From: Karstenula rhodostoma CBS 690.94
Taxonomy: Eukaryota; Ascomycota; Dothideomycetes; Pleosporales; Didymosphaeriaceae
Assembly: GCA_010093485.1 (NCBI GenBank)
Contig: MU001513.1
Location: 323,696-387,695, forward strand
Direction: 5' to 3'
DNA: 64,000 nt
The translations under genes and the position numbers were made by a program. A model generated the notes under the pieces. It ran no database searches. It had not been told where the DNA came from and worked only from the letters and a program-made list of their open reading frames with translations. Shown piece by piece: positions 32,101-43,034 of this stretch. Position 1 is the first letter of the stretch. Every line of letters begins with the position of its first letter.

Positions 32101-32945
32101 ACTAATTCGGCATATGCTTCCGGTGGCTATGGATTGCGTCACAACGATGGTCGTCCGAATGCGCCGCACTTGGAAAATTCACAGATGCGCGGCACACCTA
32201 CACCAGCTCCGAAACCAGTTCATGGCCCGTCTCACCCGCAAGCCTTTGCGCCAGCCCTTAGCTCTCGACCTCTGCAGCCCCTTCATCAGGTGCAGGAACG
32301 GTCTCCAAGTGGAACTCTGGTAGATCGACAAGGCTATGAGAGTACTGAGCAGAATAAAAAGCCTAATCGTGATACCAATGGCAATCTCGAATCACAGGAT
32401 CTGAAGCGCCACAACTCAGGTAAGCCACAACCCAAAAAAACTTGTGAAGGAACTTGTTTACTAATTACTTTCTGCAGCTGGGTTTGACCAGGAGAATAAG
32501 CGCTCCGAGTCCCGCACTGAGTCGCGCGGTAATAGGTCCCAACTGCAGACTGATCAACTTCCGCCTCAACGGAAGCGCCGGAGGAGTGAAGACTTGGACT
32601 CAGAGTCCACCACCCAAAAACGCTCCAAGATAGGTAAGGGAGCTCCGCAAAGCCATCAAGGATGTCACAGCAACTAACCTTGTTTCACAGATGTTGTTCA
32701 GAATGGCCGCGGACCCGAAGACAAACCTCGTGCGGGCAACTCGAACACGTTGAACCGCGCCACTTCTGGTAAAATTGACTCACAAACTTGTATTGGAGGC
32801 AATATCTAATGAGTACAAAGGCACGAGCACACAAAATGAGCCCGCTTCAAAAACCCAAGCTCGCAACCCGCCTCGCGTCTCGCAAGATGAACAAGAGAAG
32901 CGTCGGAGACGTGCCCAGAGGTTCGGAAAACCACCGGCGCCGTAG
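29157..32945 (+). CDS. Large CCCH/CCHC zinc-finger protein, probable RNA binding
   Basis: Five exons 29157..29477, 29527..32419, 32478..32633, 32691..32768 and 32821..32945 give 1190 residues. Visible regions in order follow. A novel N-terminal region. An octapeptide array KKAxEAxL repeated five times at about residues 171-210, a probable charged helix. A globular-looking stretch of about 350 residues of unknown family. A cluster of CCCH fingers from about 615 to 775 (LCTFWLHNKCNKWNCEWVH, VCRNLVFGNVCGKGMNCHYDH, VCRDYPYCLRGAACHFQH, ICELFFRFGTCDVKFCHLLH). A CCHC zinc knuckle at about 882 (CHYCGGVGHVQRQC). A long Gln/Pro/Tyr-rich disordered region. A basic tail EKRRRRAQRFGKPPAP. The start Met is at 29157, since the frame upstream has only TTG. 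Zinc fingers plus basic tail suggest a nuclear mRNA-processing or export factor; this is inference. The three small 3' exons all split codons after G, a regular phase pattern. Confidence 0.8.
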
Positions 32946-33040
32946 GCTGTCTCCAGAACGAAAACGACCCGCATCGTGCTTTCATTTTATCGACATAACC
33001 CACAAGACCACAATACCGTTACACTTGCTCAAGCCACACC
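32946..33040. other. 3' flank of the zinc-finger gene
   Basis: Short noncoding stretch before the nested repeats. Confidence 0.4.
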
Positions 33041-33247
33041 GTCGATACCACACCCGTTATTCCGCCCCGCTTGAGCTCCTTAGCTGTAGGCCATGCCTCC
33101 TAAGTTGCAACAATAGCGACGTGAATGGTTGGGTACAATCACCACTAGTAATCGAGTGGCCCCTTCGACGCCGCCCCCACTATTCCGCCCCGTTTGAGCT
33201 CCTTGCCGTAGGCCACGCCTCCTGAGTTGCAATAGTAGCGATGCGGA
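33041..33247 (+). repeat. Diverged direct repeat pair (about 85 bp each)
   Basis: Copy A (about 33041-33125) and copy B (about 33164-33247) share CATTCCGCCCC-like starts, TTGAGCTCCTT, GTAGGCCA, GCCTCCT and AGTTGCAA in the same order. Differences are mainly C/T and G/A transitions. The period is about 124 bp. Confidence 0.8.
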
Positions 33248-33474
33248 TAGTCGGCTACGAGCAGAAAAAGACAGCAAGTGTGATTATTCCAGTCCAAAAA
33301 AAAAAACAAGAAACCCCTCAAAACCAATCAAGGCTTCTACGTGATACGGATAGTCGGCCACGAGCGGAAAAAGTCAGCAAGTGTGATCATTTCGGACCAA
33401 AAATAAAACAAGAAAACAAGAAAACAAGAAAACAAGAAAACAAGAAAATCTTCGAAAACAGTCGAGGCTCCAAC
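33241..33474 (+). repeat. Second tandem duplication with an expanded AAAACAAG microsatellite
   Basis: Unit C (33241-33340) and unit D (33341-33474) both run CGGATAGTCGGC, CGAGC, GCAAGTGTGAT, CC-A-rich, AACAAGAAA, CAAGGCT/CGAGGCT. In unit D the A-rich part has grown into about five copies of AAAACAAG (about 33407-33448), which explains its greater length. Confidence 0.8.
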
Positions 33475-34796
33475 GACACCCGCATTCCCCCGAACCCCGA
33501 ACTCAAAACCCCTCCACTTGTAAGTTCTTCCACTGTCCAGCGAGGCCCACCGACGAGAGAGTGCACGCTCAACTCGGTGGGTGGGCACCAGATAACTAGG
33601 AGGGAACGCCTAGTTTGACGGTGCCTTTCGCTGGACGTGGAAGGATGTGCGAGTGGGGGGCGTGGATCGGCCGGCTTCGGGGAATGTCAGCGGGTCTGGT
33701 AGCACAGATGGGACTTCATTCACGGTTTAGACTTTCGGCACACCACTACGGCATCTGGGTTTTGTTCAGTTTCCACTTTTCATGTCGAGTTTTTATAGCT
33801 GTCTGACAGATTTTTCTCCGGAACAGCTATGGTTTTGCGTTTGTGTTAATTTCGTTGTGGATTTCGTGGAGTTCTTCTCATCGGTGCTTTCAAAACATTC
33901 TCATGGTTCATGCGACATATGGGGATCCCGGGGCCGTGGAAGATAATAAGCAGACGCCCGTGGGTGCCCGTACATATGAAACGAGGGTTTATCAGGCGTT
34001 TTATACCCCATCTCAATGTTCGATAGACAAAATAATAATAAATGACGTTGCATTGAGAAGCAGTGCTACACCCTGATGATTGAAACTTATTGATCGTGGA
34101 ACGATGTCTACTGAGATAGGCTCCTTGACATGGTGGGTGATAATGAACACTCCAAAAGGACCCTCCTGATTCACGAGTCGTCTGAGATATCCATAGCTCG
34201 CTGAGCATTAGTTGAGCTTCTTCCACATTTCCACTGCTGGAAAATTCGTATAGGTAGGAGCCTTTGCGTGTTGTTCATCGCTTTTGCTATTCTTAATGTA
34301 TAATGCAGTGCGCAACATATCTATACGAGCATACTAGATCAGGAGTCTGTTGGGCTGGGTAACCCAGGGAGCCGGCTCTGTAGAGGAGCGGCGCGTTGCT
34401 GGAGCTTGGGTGAGCATACTAGAGGAAGCAAAGGTCTTAAGCAGAACGAGACAGTATATCTCTGCCACTTTCTCCCTTCTGTTCATTCGAAGAAATTGTC
34501 TAGAGAAAATACAAAATTATATCTCGGACAGAACTGAAGCATGCGAACATTCTCAGTTGATGGGCCTATATGCCGAACTTGACAAACCGGAGTAGCTCAC
34601 AACATCTTCTGCGCTGGTTGGTTCTGTCTGTCTGTCGGTGAAGCTGAGTTGCGTGACCTCTTCCACATTCATTGCGCCAACACAAAGGCGGCTAGCGTAT
34701 AACCTCAGATTATATGCATCATTCAACAACACCCGTTTGACACCTCTTCTTGATACTCAAATCTTTGCGCACCGCAAAACCCGAATACGTTCTACC
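33475..34796. other. Intergenic region with a dispersed-repeat copy
   Basis: No supportable gene. Positions about 33915-33962 match 25310-25357 in the same orientation. The right end contains the leader of the RRM gene; an open frame there lacks an ATG until 34797. Confidence 0.5.
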
Positions 34797-36137
34797 ATGC
34801 CTCGCGGCGAGAAGGTCGCGTTGGGTGAGATTAGCGCACCAGAAGATCGTGTAATTCGCGTCAACAATCTCCATTGGGATGCTACAAACGCGAATATCAC
34901 TCGATTCTTCAGAGGTTACGGCCTCGTAGACTGGAAGCGCTCCGTCAACGTCAAAAGCGGTAAGTCAACCGTCGCCTATGTCCTTTTAAGCACCCTTGAG
35001 AACGTCGTTCGGGCAATCGAAGAGCTCGATGTGAAGGTGCTATTGGGTCGTCAAGTCCGGATCATGCGGGCAAAGGGAGGCTTTCAGCGTAAGTTGAATA
35101 TCGTGAGAGCGAAAGCAAATACCACTGATTCTGTTTGTGCAGTCACACCCTCGGGGCTTCTCAACCTCGAAAAACCTGGCCACGCGGTCACCGTCGACAA
35201 ACACCTTAGATCACCTGCTCTCGCAAAAGAATCGGCCATGGATCCCGAATCCCAGGTTATGTCGTTCCCACCTCTCACTGGCACCTCGCAAGCTCAGGCC
35301 GCCCGTGGAGCCTCCCTGCGCCGTTCCCGTATCCCGCCACCCGCCCTCATCGAAAGCGACGAGCACCGCTCTATGAAGATGTTCCAATCTCGCCGCAGCC
35401 GCTTTCAGCCTGGCCCCCAAGGCCCAGAGCACCGAGTACTCCTCATCAGCAAGCTCCATCCCGATGCAAACCGGAACGCCGTGGAGCTCTTCTTCCAGGG
35501 GTTCCGCGTAGTCGACTACAAGCGCAAGTACAACGATCGCATTGGCAGGTACAACAGCACCGCCTTCGTTCTCTTCGAGTCGGTCGAGGAGCGCGATCGT
35601 GCACGATACATGAAGCAAGGACATAAGATTCTCGGCAGGGAAGTCAGCTTGGACATCGCGACTAGGGGCATTCGCGTTGGCAACAACGGCTTCCTGCTGG
35701 ACAACACGTCTGAGATCGCCTCACCGCCGAGGCTTCCTCTCGCGTATGGGGCTGAACGACTCGGCAACGACTTCCCTTCTCCCTCGGCCACGTACCCGTC
35801 GAGCGATCCTCGATCGGAGACTGATCGCATCGCCTATCACCCTCAGAAGTGGGTGCAACCCGATATCAGCACCAACAACCTCGAACAGACTACGAACATT
35901 GTTCAGCAAGCCACCCCACCCGCGCAGATTTCCAGCCACTACCTAGCACCCAACCATCATCACGAGGCAGATGGCGGACAGCCAATTCCTCCGTACGATA
36001 TGTTGAGCGAGGTGCTTCTCCCCACAAACATCCAGAGGACGCCTCGTCGTGGCCTCAGGCCTTGGAACCTCGCCGGCAACAACAGCGAGGACAAGCGATA
36101 TAACGTGGTCACCGAGACGGAGTGGTATGAATTCTAG
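34797..36137 (+). CDS. Two-RRM RNA-binding protein
   Basis: Preferred model has exons 34797..35088 and 35143..36137 (428 residues). The 54-nt intron (GTAAGT, CTGAT branch-like site, TGTGCAG) is frame-neutral and stop-free, so a 446-residue unspliced form is also possible. RRM1 is at about residues 16-98: RVIRVNNLHWDATNANITRFF (RNP2 region) and KSTVAYVLLSTLENVVRAIEEL (RNP1 region). RRM2 is at about 192-270: HRVLLISKLHPDANRNAVELFF and YNSTAFVLFESVEERDRARY. Both RNP1 cores are degenerate, lacking the usual aromatic pair, so RNA affinity may be low or atypical. The tail is disordered and rich in Pro, Ser and Gln. The ORF stays open upstream to 34638 but without an ATG. A short mobile insertion directly follows the stop codon (see findings for a possible alternative 3' exon). 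Confidence 0.78.
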   Translation: MPRGEKVALGEISAPEDRVIRVNNLHWDATNANITRFFRGYGLVDWKRSVNVKSGKSTVAYVLLSTLENVVRAIEELDVKVLLGRQVRIMRAKGGFQRKLNIVRAKANTTDSVCAVTPSGLLNLEKPGHAVTVDKHLRSPALAKESAMDPESQVMSFPPLTGTSQAQAARGASLRRSRIPPPALIESDEHRSMKMFQSRRSRFQPGPQGPEHRVLLISKLHPDANRNAVELFFQGFRVVDYKRKYNDRIGRYNSTAFVLFESVEERDRARYMKQGHKILGREVSLDIATRGIRVGNNGFLLDNTSEIASPPRLPLAYGAERLGNDFPSPSATYPSSDPRSETDRIAYHPQKWVQPDISTNNLEQTTNIVQQATPPAQISSHYLAPNHHHEADGGQPIPPYDMLSEVLLPTNIQRTPRRGLRPWNLAGNNSEDKRYNVVTETEWYEF

Positions 36138-36146
36138 TAAGTACTT

Positions 36147-36230
36147 CAAAGAAATTGCCCGAGTTCCTTTACTGTGTTTTGCCGCGGCTTGCCCGAGCGC
36201 GCGAAGTATCAAATTTGACAAAGAGCTTGC
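36147..36230 (+). mobile_element. Short retroposon-like insertion, copy 3, behind the RRM gene stop
   Basis: CAAAGAAATTGC (36147-36158) and CAAAGAGCTTGC (36219-36230) form an imperfect 12-bp duplication (10 of 12 identical). The insert of about 60 bp starts CCGAGTTCCTTTACTGTG and ends GCGAAGTATCAAATTTG, the family 3' end. It begins 10 bp after the stop codon at 36135-36137. Confidence 0.75.
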
Positions 36231-36674
36231 AGCAGCATGAATGTGTGTTCGGAAGGTGAGGTTTGTCAGCTGAGGATTGGTTAACCAGATGGGCACCTCG
36301 CCTCCATCATTCATGGGGGATTCCAAGATAGTTTCACAAGACAACGGCACCTTGGTTTCCAGGTCGCATGGCATAAATTGTGGGACTTTTGATCTTGTTT
36401 GGTACGATAGCTTGCAGCGATGGCAACAGCGGTGGCTTGCTGCCTGCGGTATTCTGAGTATGGGTCTTGGTCCAACTTATTAGTAGAAGATGGCGGCTTA
36501 TTGCAGCCAACACGGAATTGTTTGCATGGACTTTACGCCATGTTCTGACATGGATCTCAATCCCCAGACATTGAATCAATTCACCCCAAGAACTCCACCC
36601 AGTACCCGCGTGGTATACCTATTTAATGTAAAATGCAATACAATGTTGGCTGGCTGTAAGGTAAAGCGAAAGCT
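36231..36674. other. Noncoding interval between convergent genes
   Basis: Lies between the RRM gene and the convergent F-box/2EXR-like gene. No gene is supported. Confidence 0.45.
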
Positions 36675-38225
36675 CTACCTGCGCATCTTATAACTGCAGA
36701 ACAAATCATAGAAATCATAACAATCACCCCTGTTCGAGCGGCGATGCGGCTGGACTGAATCCCGGTCCAAGCCTTCATCGAGCCATTCAATAGGAGACCA
36801 ATCCATCGACTGACTTCCTGCAGCGTCAATCATGTGAAGAAACACCATGATGAATTTGTAGCGTCGCCCATGACAAAACTCCAGCACGTTCTGAGAGAGG
36901 AAACCCTGTTTGAACGAGATCTCAACAAGGGGGAAACGTCGAGGGTATTTCACAGTAATCTTGGTGATATGCTCATTGTAGAGGCCCAGCCATTTGCTGC
37001 GGTCATCTGTAAACATGGCTTTGAGATCCTTGTTCACAGCCAGACTGTACGAACTCGAACTCCGCCTGTCCCCAAGGTGGATGAACCGTGCCGAGATTGT
37101 CGAACGGGTGCCGATGAACCTGAGCGTTGGGAGGATATCAACTTCAAAGCCTCGCCTAACATCGACAGCGATATTGGCTGCGAGACGTCGAACAGGAGCG
37201 TCTTCAAGTGCCAGAGTCCACATCATCTTGACATACTCTGCGCTTTCTTCTGCTCCCACGCATACCTCGTTACGTTCAATGTATAGCGGCCGGAACTCCG
37301 CGCGCAGTTGACGGCAAACTTGGGTCAAGCCGTGGAACAAGCGCCGAGAAGCTAAGTAGAGAACTGGGCCTCCGTGTTTGTAGTTTCGTGTCAGTCGTAT
37401 GTTTGCACTAAACTTGTGTTCTTGATTTCCAATTGGCTTCTCTGTAGCTAGATCGTACACCTTGTTGCGTAACTCTGTAATTGTCAGCTATGCAGACGTG
37501 GTGTTTCGGAACAGTACTCACCAGGTGGGAGGTTGAGAAAAAGCGGTAGCTTCGGCGATTGCGTGGTGATGGAGTGATTGCTTGAGCTCTGCTGTCGCTC
37601 GCGCACCTCTAGGTCATCGTTAGTCTTCTATATAAAAAGATGTGCAGGAATACTTGCTAGTGAATAGTTGGACGGAAGGAGGCTGTTGGAATTGCGCGGC
37701 CAAGGGGTTCTTGAAGTGATTGCTTGAGCTTCGACGTCGCTTCTTGGGAGGCGCATTTTGTTCCCAGGCTTCCCGGAACAACTTGAAAGATTCGCTGCTA
37801 CCGGCCTTGTTTAGAGTGTTTCCTGGATGATTTGCTGTCATAACACGACTGCTACCCTCGATGTTTGAGTGATGTGTCTTGACGCCTGAGAAGGGAGATG
37901 TTCCAGGCAGTTGCTGACCAGGGATCAAAGAAGCGTGCACAATTGACTGAGCAGTGCCGGTGCCTTGAATGATGGCTTCGCGGTCGAGAATGTCGCCCTC
38001 GTAGAGTTTCTCATATCCGTCGTGAACACCTGTGCCTGTGTCCTGGTCGACGCGTAGAGGATTGGAAGAGATGGGTGCAGCTCTGCTTACACCTGCGCTT
38101 GACTGAGGACCCGGACGAGTCTCTACTGAGCTGAAAGAGTTGAGATCAAGGCTCGAAATTTCGAGAACGCCTGCGTGCGCCTTCGAGAAGCGCTGCCGTT
38201 TCCTGGGGCTGTCGTTGGCGGACAT
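36675..38225 (-). CDS. F-box/2EXR-like hypothetical protein, gene model with a phase problem
   Basis: Two well-supported 3' exons, 37608..37522 and 37474..36675, join across a GTGAGT/CAG intron to read FLNLPPELRNKVYDLATEKP, then GLTQVCRQLRAEFRPLYIERNEV. This is the typical start of fungal 2EXR/F-box-like proteins that open with LPxELR and a VCRQLRxE motif. Upstream, a 572-nt frame (38225..37654) encodes MSANDSPRKRQRFSKAHAG and a Ser-rich basic region, and looks like exon 1. It has a GTATTC donor at 37653, a CTAAC branch site and a CTAG acceptor at 37609, all well placed. That junction, however, leaves the reading frame off by one. Options are a frameshift, a different donor, or two genes. The function of the C-terminal 220 residues is unknown. 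Confidence 0.6.
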
Positions 38226-38917
38226 CTCAATCGCGAGAGATAGAGCGAGGTGGTTTGGACAAGAGCGCGGTTACTTCGAACCGTCGGGTTATATAGGCGG
38301 AGAAAATGCGGCTGGTGGCTTGGCTGGCACCTGCTTATATATCACTCGTCGCACCTGAATTGATTCTTGGATTGCGTGTCAAAATTGATGCCACGTAAAT
38401 TCTCTGCTGACGACTTGGTTGAGAATTTGCGCACAGAACGACCATGGGAAATGTCACCTGCAGCACCAGCAAACTCGATCTACAAGAGAGTTGTTAAGGA
38501 TTGGATTTGAACAATACCGGCCCGAACAGCGTGCTATAGACTTGTGAGAATACACCAGCTAGAATCCAAGAGTAGTTCTACAGAGCACCCATCTTATCGC
38601 TATCATCAACAGATTTCACTAGATGCAAACAGTCGTGGAGGCAATCGCGCAATGTATACGGCAAGCATCTACGGCTTCTAGACCAAGCAATGCAGAAACA
38701 AGTTCGCCAATTGAAGTAGAAAGGTCAATCGTATGCAGAACTAGGCAGAACTATGTCGCCTTATCATGTCCACTGCAAGATCAGCAAGCCAGGAAACAGT
38801 CAAGACCGCCACTGTTCAGAGCACATACCCAAGCAAACCAAACTCCAAGAAGACCCGATCACGATCCTATCCATTACCACCATCGCCATTCACCGCATGA
38901 TTCAACTTCGATTCTGC
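38226..38917. other. Intergenic region
   Basis: Promoter side of the F-box-like gene and 3' side of the next minus-strand gene. Plus-strand frames here (38623-39175) are low-complexity shadows and were not accepted. Confidence 0.5.
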
Positions 38918-41012
38918 TTAACCACGGCTCTTCTTCTCCGCCAGGCGAGCCCTAAGCATCTGAATGTGGCGCTCCTGCTCCGCAATCTCATCGAGCGCCT
39001 GCTGGTCGCTGGCCTGCGAATCCTCGTCCACCGCCTCACCCAGGTCGTTGCTTGGGCCGTTGTAGTCTTCGATGGCGATAGGGTGATCTTCAACGCCAGG
39101 CTCACGCTTGATGCGCGGAGCGCGAGAGTAGCCAGAAGCGTCGGAGCGACCAGCAGCTGGGTCGGGACGGTGTGATGCCGAGCGCTTGAAGCTGCCGAAG
39201 GGAGAGAATCGCGCGGGGCCTGAAGGATGCGCAGTGGCGGAAGGAGCGGGCGTAGACAGCTGAAGGCTGGGCGAGGGAGACATCGGTGGGGGGTAAAGGG
39301 GCATGCCTGGGTAACCGTAGGGTGAGTAGCCATGTGCTTGGGCGCGAGGATCTTGACTGTTGCCGTCTTTGCCCGGCTGCTGCTGGCCGTAGCCGTGATT
39401 GGGGAAGCCGTAGGGTAGGTAGCCATGAGCTTGTGCGTTTCCGTCTTTATCCTGATGTTGCTGCCCGTAACCGTGTTCGGGATGCTGACCATAGCCAGGC
39501 CATGGGTACATGGGCGGCATCGGAGGATAGCCCTTTCCATAAGGCGGCTGCTGTGGGAAACCCTTCACGTTCGGCGGAGGATAGCCTAGCATCGGAGGAT
39601 AGCCTGGAAAGGCGCCATACGGACCTAATCTAGGGTGAGAGACTGAAGATCAACGATTTGAAAGCACATACCATAGCCAGGCATTCCATAGCCACCATAC
39701 ATATGCGGAGGGAGTTGCTGAGGAGATTGAGCATCGGATGATCCGATCGAGAGCTCAGAACGTTTGTTGGCCTTGGCTGGTTTCATCGACTTCCCCTGTT
39801 TCTCCTTCTTGATCAGCTTGGACAGCTTTGGCTGCTTCGGCACGATCATCTTTGGGGGCTGGTGCGGAGATCCCTGGCTGTGTTAGTAAATATACACTTA
39901 TCGTGTAGGGTACTCACGTGGATGTAAGCCTCCTTCCCTGCATACGGGCTGGAGAAGTCGGTACTATCTTCTTCCTCCTGACCATCTACCTCCATGTCAT
40001 CATTGTCGTCATCCTCATCCTCGCGATCGATATCGCTAGTGCGTTGGTAGTCATCATCACCGCACGCGAGGATGTGGTCGATATCCTCGTCTGTCTCCAG
40101 GTAGCCCTTCGGATTCGCGAGAAGGAGATGTTTATATCGGATTGAGAAGCTGGTCTCGATATCCCAACCGCGTGTGATCATGTCCTCGATGACATCAAAA
40201 TCGGTGGTAACGAGCTGAGGCTTCCGATTGCCGGTGTGCTTGATCCGGTGTCGGACAATGTCGTTCATCGCCTTTTTCAGGAAGACTTTATCGGTTGTTA
40301 GGTAGGATATACCGAGAAGAGCCTTGAGAACGGAAGGCAGCCAATTCTTGGGGTCTATGATGCAGCGTCAGCGTACACGCGGAAAGTGTTACATAAAGTT
40401 ACAGTACATACCAAGTTCATGTTGACGGAACGAAGTACGCTTGCCGCCTTTCTTCTTCTGCAGCGGGCGGTGGCATTTGGGGATGTAGTTTGTAATGAAG
40501 CCTCTACCCCAGTTCTTCTCGATGGCGCGGATGACCTCCATCTTCGCCTTCATGTCGTTCTTCGCGATAGGCTTGGCCGCCCAGGGCTTAGGACCCGGCC
40601 TCTTGTGGGGCTTGCCAGCGCTGAAGGGTGATGCCTTTTCAAGCTTCTGGAAGCCCCGGTGGTCTTGGACAGGCATAGTAGAGATGGGCTGTAGCTGGTA
40701 CTCACGAGGGCGACTGTCGCGGAGGGGCACATCATCCTCGTCACTAGACTCCTGGCGGATGCGAGATTCGACCGGAGACGAATGATCGAGGTCGTTGGTT
40801 GGCTTCATGGGCGGGTACTCCTGGCTTGGAGTATCGACAACGTGATCTACGTCCATCTGCAAGACCATATGAGGATCGCGCACGTGACAAACCCCCTGTT
40901 CAGAAGCTTTGCTTACCTGTTGCTGATCACCAAAGTAGCCGCGAATGTCGCGCGGGGTGTCTTGCTGCTGAGACACAGCAGGTGGAACGGGTAGAGTAGA
41001 ACTCTCGTGCAT
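38918..41012 (-). CDS. Low-complexity nuclear-type hypothetical protein with Gly/Tyr/Gln-rich repeats
   Basis: Exons 41012..40917, 40856..40412, 40354..39918, 39873..39672 and 39624..38918 keep frame (628 residues). The first intron (60 nt) is frame-neutral. A conserved-looking globular part runs from KNDMKAKMEVIRAIEKNWGRGFI to RQHELDPKNWLPSVLKALLGISYL and DDFDVIEDMITRGWDIETSFSIRYKHL, followed by an acidic patch (DREDEDDDNDDMEVDGQEEED). The last exons are Pro/Gly/Tyr/Gln-rich with an imperfect repeat of HGYGQQ...KDGN..AQAHGY.PYG, ending in a probable coiled coil (QQALDEIAEQERHIQMLRARLAEKK). No named family is recognised. The reading frame stays open upstream past 41450 with protein-like sequence (RPSFDHLYRPSPPKIEPARR) but no ATG, so the true 5' end may lie in an unseen exon. 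Confidence 0.68.
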
Positions 41013-43034
41013 GTTGGCGGGTGGTGGGGTGGGGGTGTTCAACTCACTTTCTGTCGTCGAGGAACGAGGTGTGCCTAGGCGCTTGCGAGAAGAGAAGCGA
41101 TCCGTGGTGACGGCAAGGACGCGCAAAGCCTTCCTGGTCGGAGGGCTCGACGTCCAGGTGACGGAAGAGGAACAATATTGATTGTCGACGAGGCTGTCAG
41201 AGGTTGTAGAAGGTGGAAGAGTAAGGGAGAGTTTCAGAGGTGGGGAACCTTTTGTAGGGCTTGAAGATGGGCGCCGGTTGCACCCACGCGAACACCTCAG
41301 GTGAAGTAAAGGTGAGAGAAAATTTGCAGTCACGGCAGATATGGCGCGCCTCGCGGGTTCAATTTTAGGCGGCGACGGTCTGTATAGGTGATCGAAACTC
41401 GGTCGCGACTTGTTGGCACTCCGGTTTAGCTCCAGGCGGCGTAACCAATAGAGAACCAGCAGAGCATCGAAACAGCAAGGCTGCTGAGCGGCGAAGCAGT
41501 TGATAAAAGTCTGATGACGATGACTGTATCCTGCCTAAGCCAGAGTTGGCCAAGGATAAGTACTGGCACGAGTCCGTATCTGGAGTTACGCTGCGTGTGC
41601 GACTCGGTGAGTGCCGTCCATATTGGAATGATGCCAAAAGCTGTCCGAACTGTTACGAGAGTACTGCAGTGGCATTGGTACTAAGCTCCGTCGATGGAGT
41701 TGCTGGCTCTAAAACCTTCAACGGCTTCTACGACTGATGATTACGCTTTCCCACGGCTCTTTAAAGTCCCGTTTAGGATCAGAGGCCGTACTTGAACGTC
41801 AACAATCGACAAACAGGCCCAGAGGTTTGTTCATGTCATGTCTGCATCGCTGGATCGAGCCGGTCGCACAGAAGCTTTCAAGAACCCTTCTGAAACCATC
41901 CAACAGTCTCAAGTCTTCGCTACGACTCTTCACCAACCAGCGCACCTCATCAACCCATCAACAATGTTGCCACATAGGCTCTCTGGCGAAGCAGCGTGCC
42001 TGAACACTTTAGGTTGGTAACTTCTGACCCTGTCCTGCGTGGACACGGGAAAGCACGCCCGGGTCCGGGTTAGGGTTCTTGAGAGGGTGTTTGAGGGGGC
42101 AACGCAAAATGCTTTACCCGGAGATTGAGATTCTGTCGTAAAGAATTGCAGAGATGGCTGTAGACATGCGGCTATCGAGATGAGTAGGAAGCCGGTGGCT
42201 TGAAGAGGGACATGAATGATTTCTGAATCGCCCAGGGACCGATAGCGACGACGACAGAGAAAGGGTTCCAGTTGAACCGCGTTGACATGAGGACTAAGCT
42301 TGTATATGTACGGCTGCTACTAGTTGATGGTCGAACACCCAACTGATCAGTATGGAGATTGCATATTACCGCTTGTGTAGAATAGAATGCACACGGACCA
42401 GTGGTGAGATGCTAGAACCGTGTAGTTGTATTCGTGATGGTTTTCTGATTGTTGACTCGAACTACAAAGTAGTGTCCCGTAAAGTGATAGACAAATATGG
42501 ACATGGACATGGACTGCCGTCCAAAAGATGTATTCGTGATTAGCAGGGTTGCTACCAACGTCACATTGTGGGTCTGGCTCTTCCCCAAGCCCATTGGAAA
42601 TGTGCTCAAGGCGTGCGGGAAGCGCCAGCCGTTGGAAACACGGTTCGTTGGTTCTTTGACAGTTTGAAAGTCAGTAGGAAGAAAGCAAACATGGTACCGA
42701 TTGGAATAGATGCACGGGCCACGCGTTGCTGTCCACGCCAAGACAGATGGCGTGCTCGACGCTAACAACTTTTTTTGTTCGCAGCGAGGACAGAATCATC
42801 AACAGCTTCGAACCAGGCCAATCATGTCGCGTCCGTTCGATTGCGTACTCCAGGTTCTCCTCGGCAGTCTTTGGGCCGATGTCGCCCTGAGCGCGCGGCT
42901 TTCGTCACCTTGTAGCCACCTTCACGCCTTCCCTCCGTGAAGCCTGCGGAAGCATTTCACCTCTTTCCCTCTACGTACAAGCAGCCTAGATTGGTTCCAG
43001 TAAACCAATTCAACAGGCGCATCTTGACCTCAAG
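41013..43034. other. Long interval, possible 5' exon of the preceding gene, MET10 promoter
   Basis: The first few hundred bases may contain further 5' coding sequence of the minus-strand gene. From about 41650 to 43034 no gene is supportable; the right end is the MET10 leader (pyrimidine-rich, no in-frame ATG before 43035). Confidence 0.45.

Noticed and set aside
38623..39175. Plus-strand frames of 110 and 140 residues
   Set aside because: The second is antisense to a supported exon; the first has no motif or splice context.
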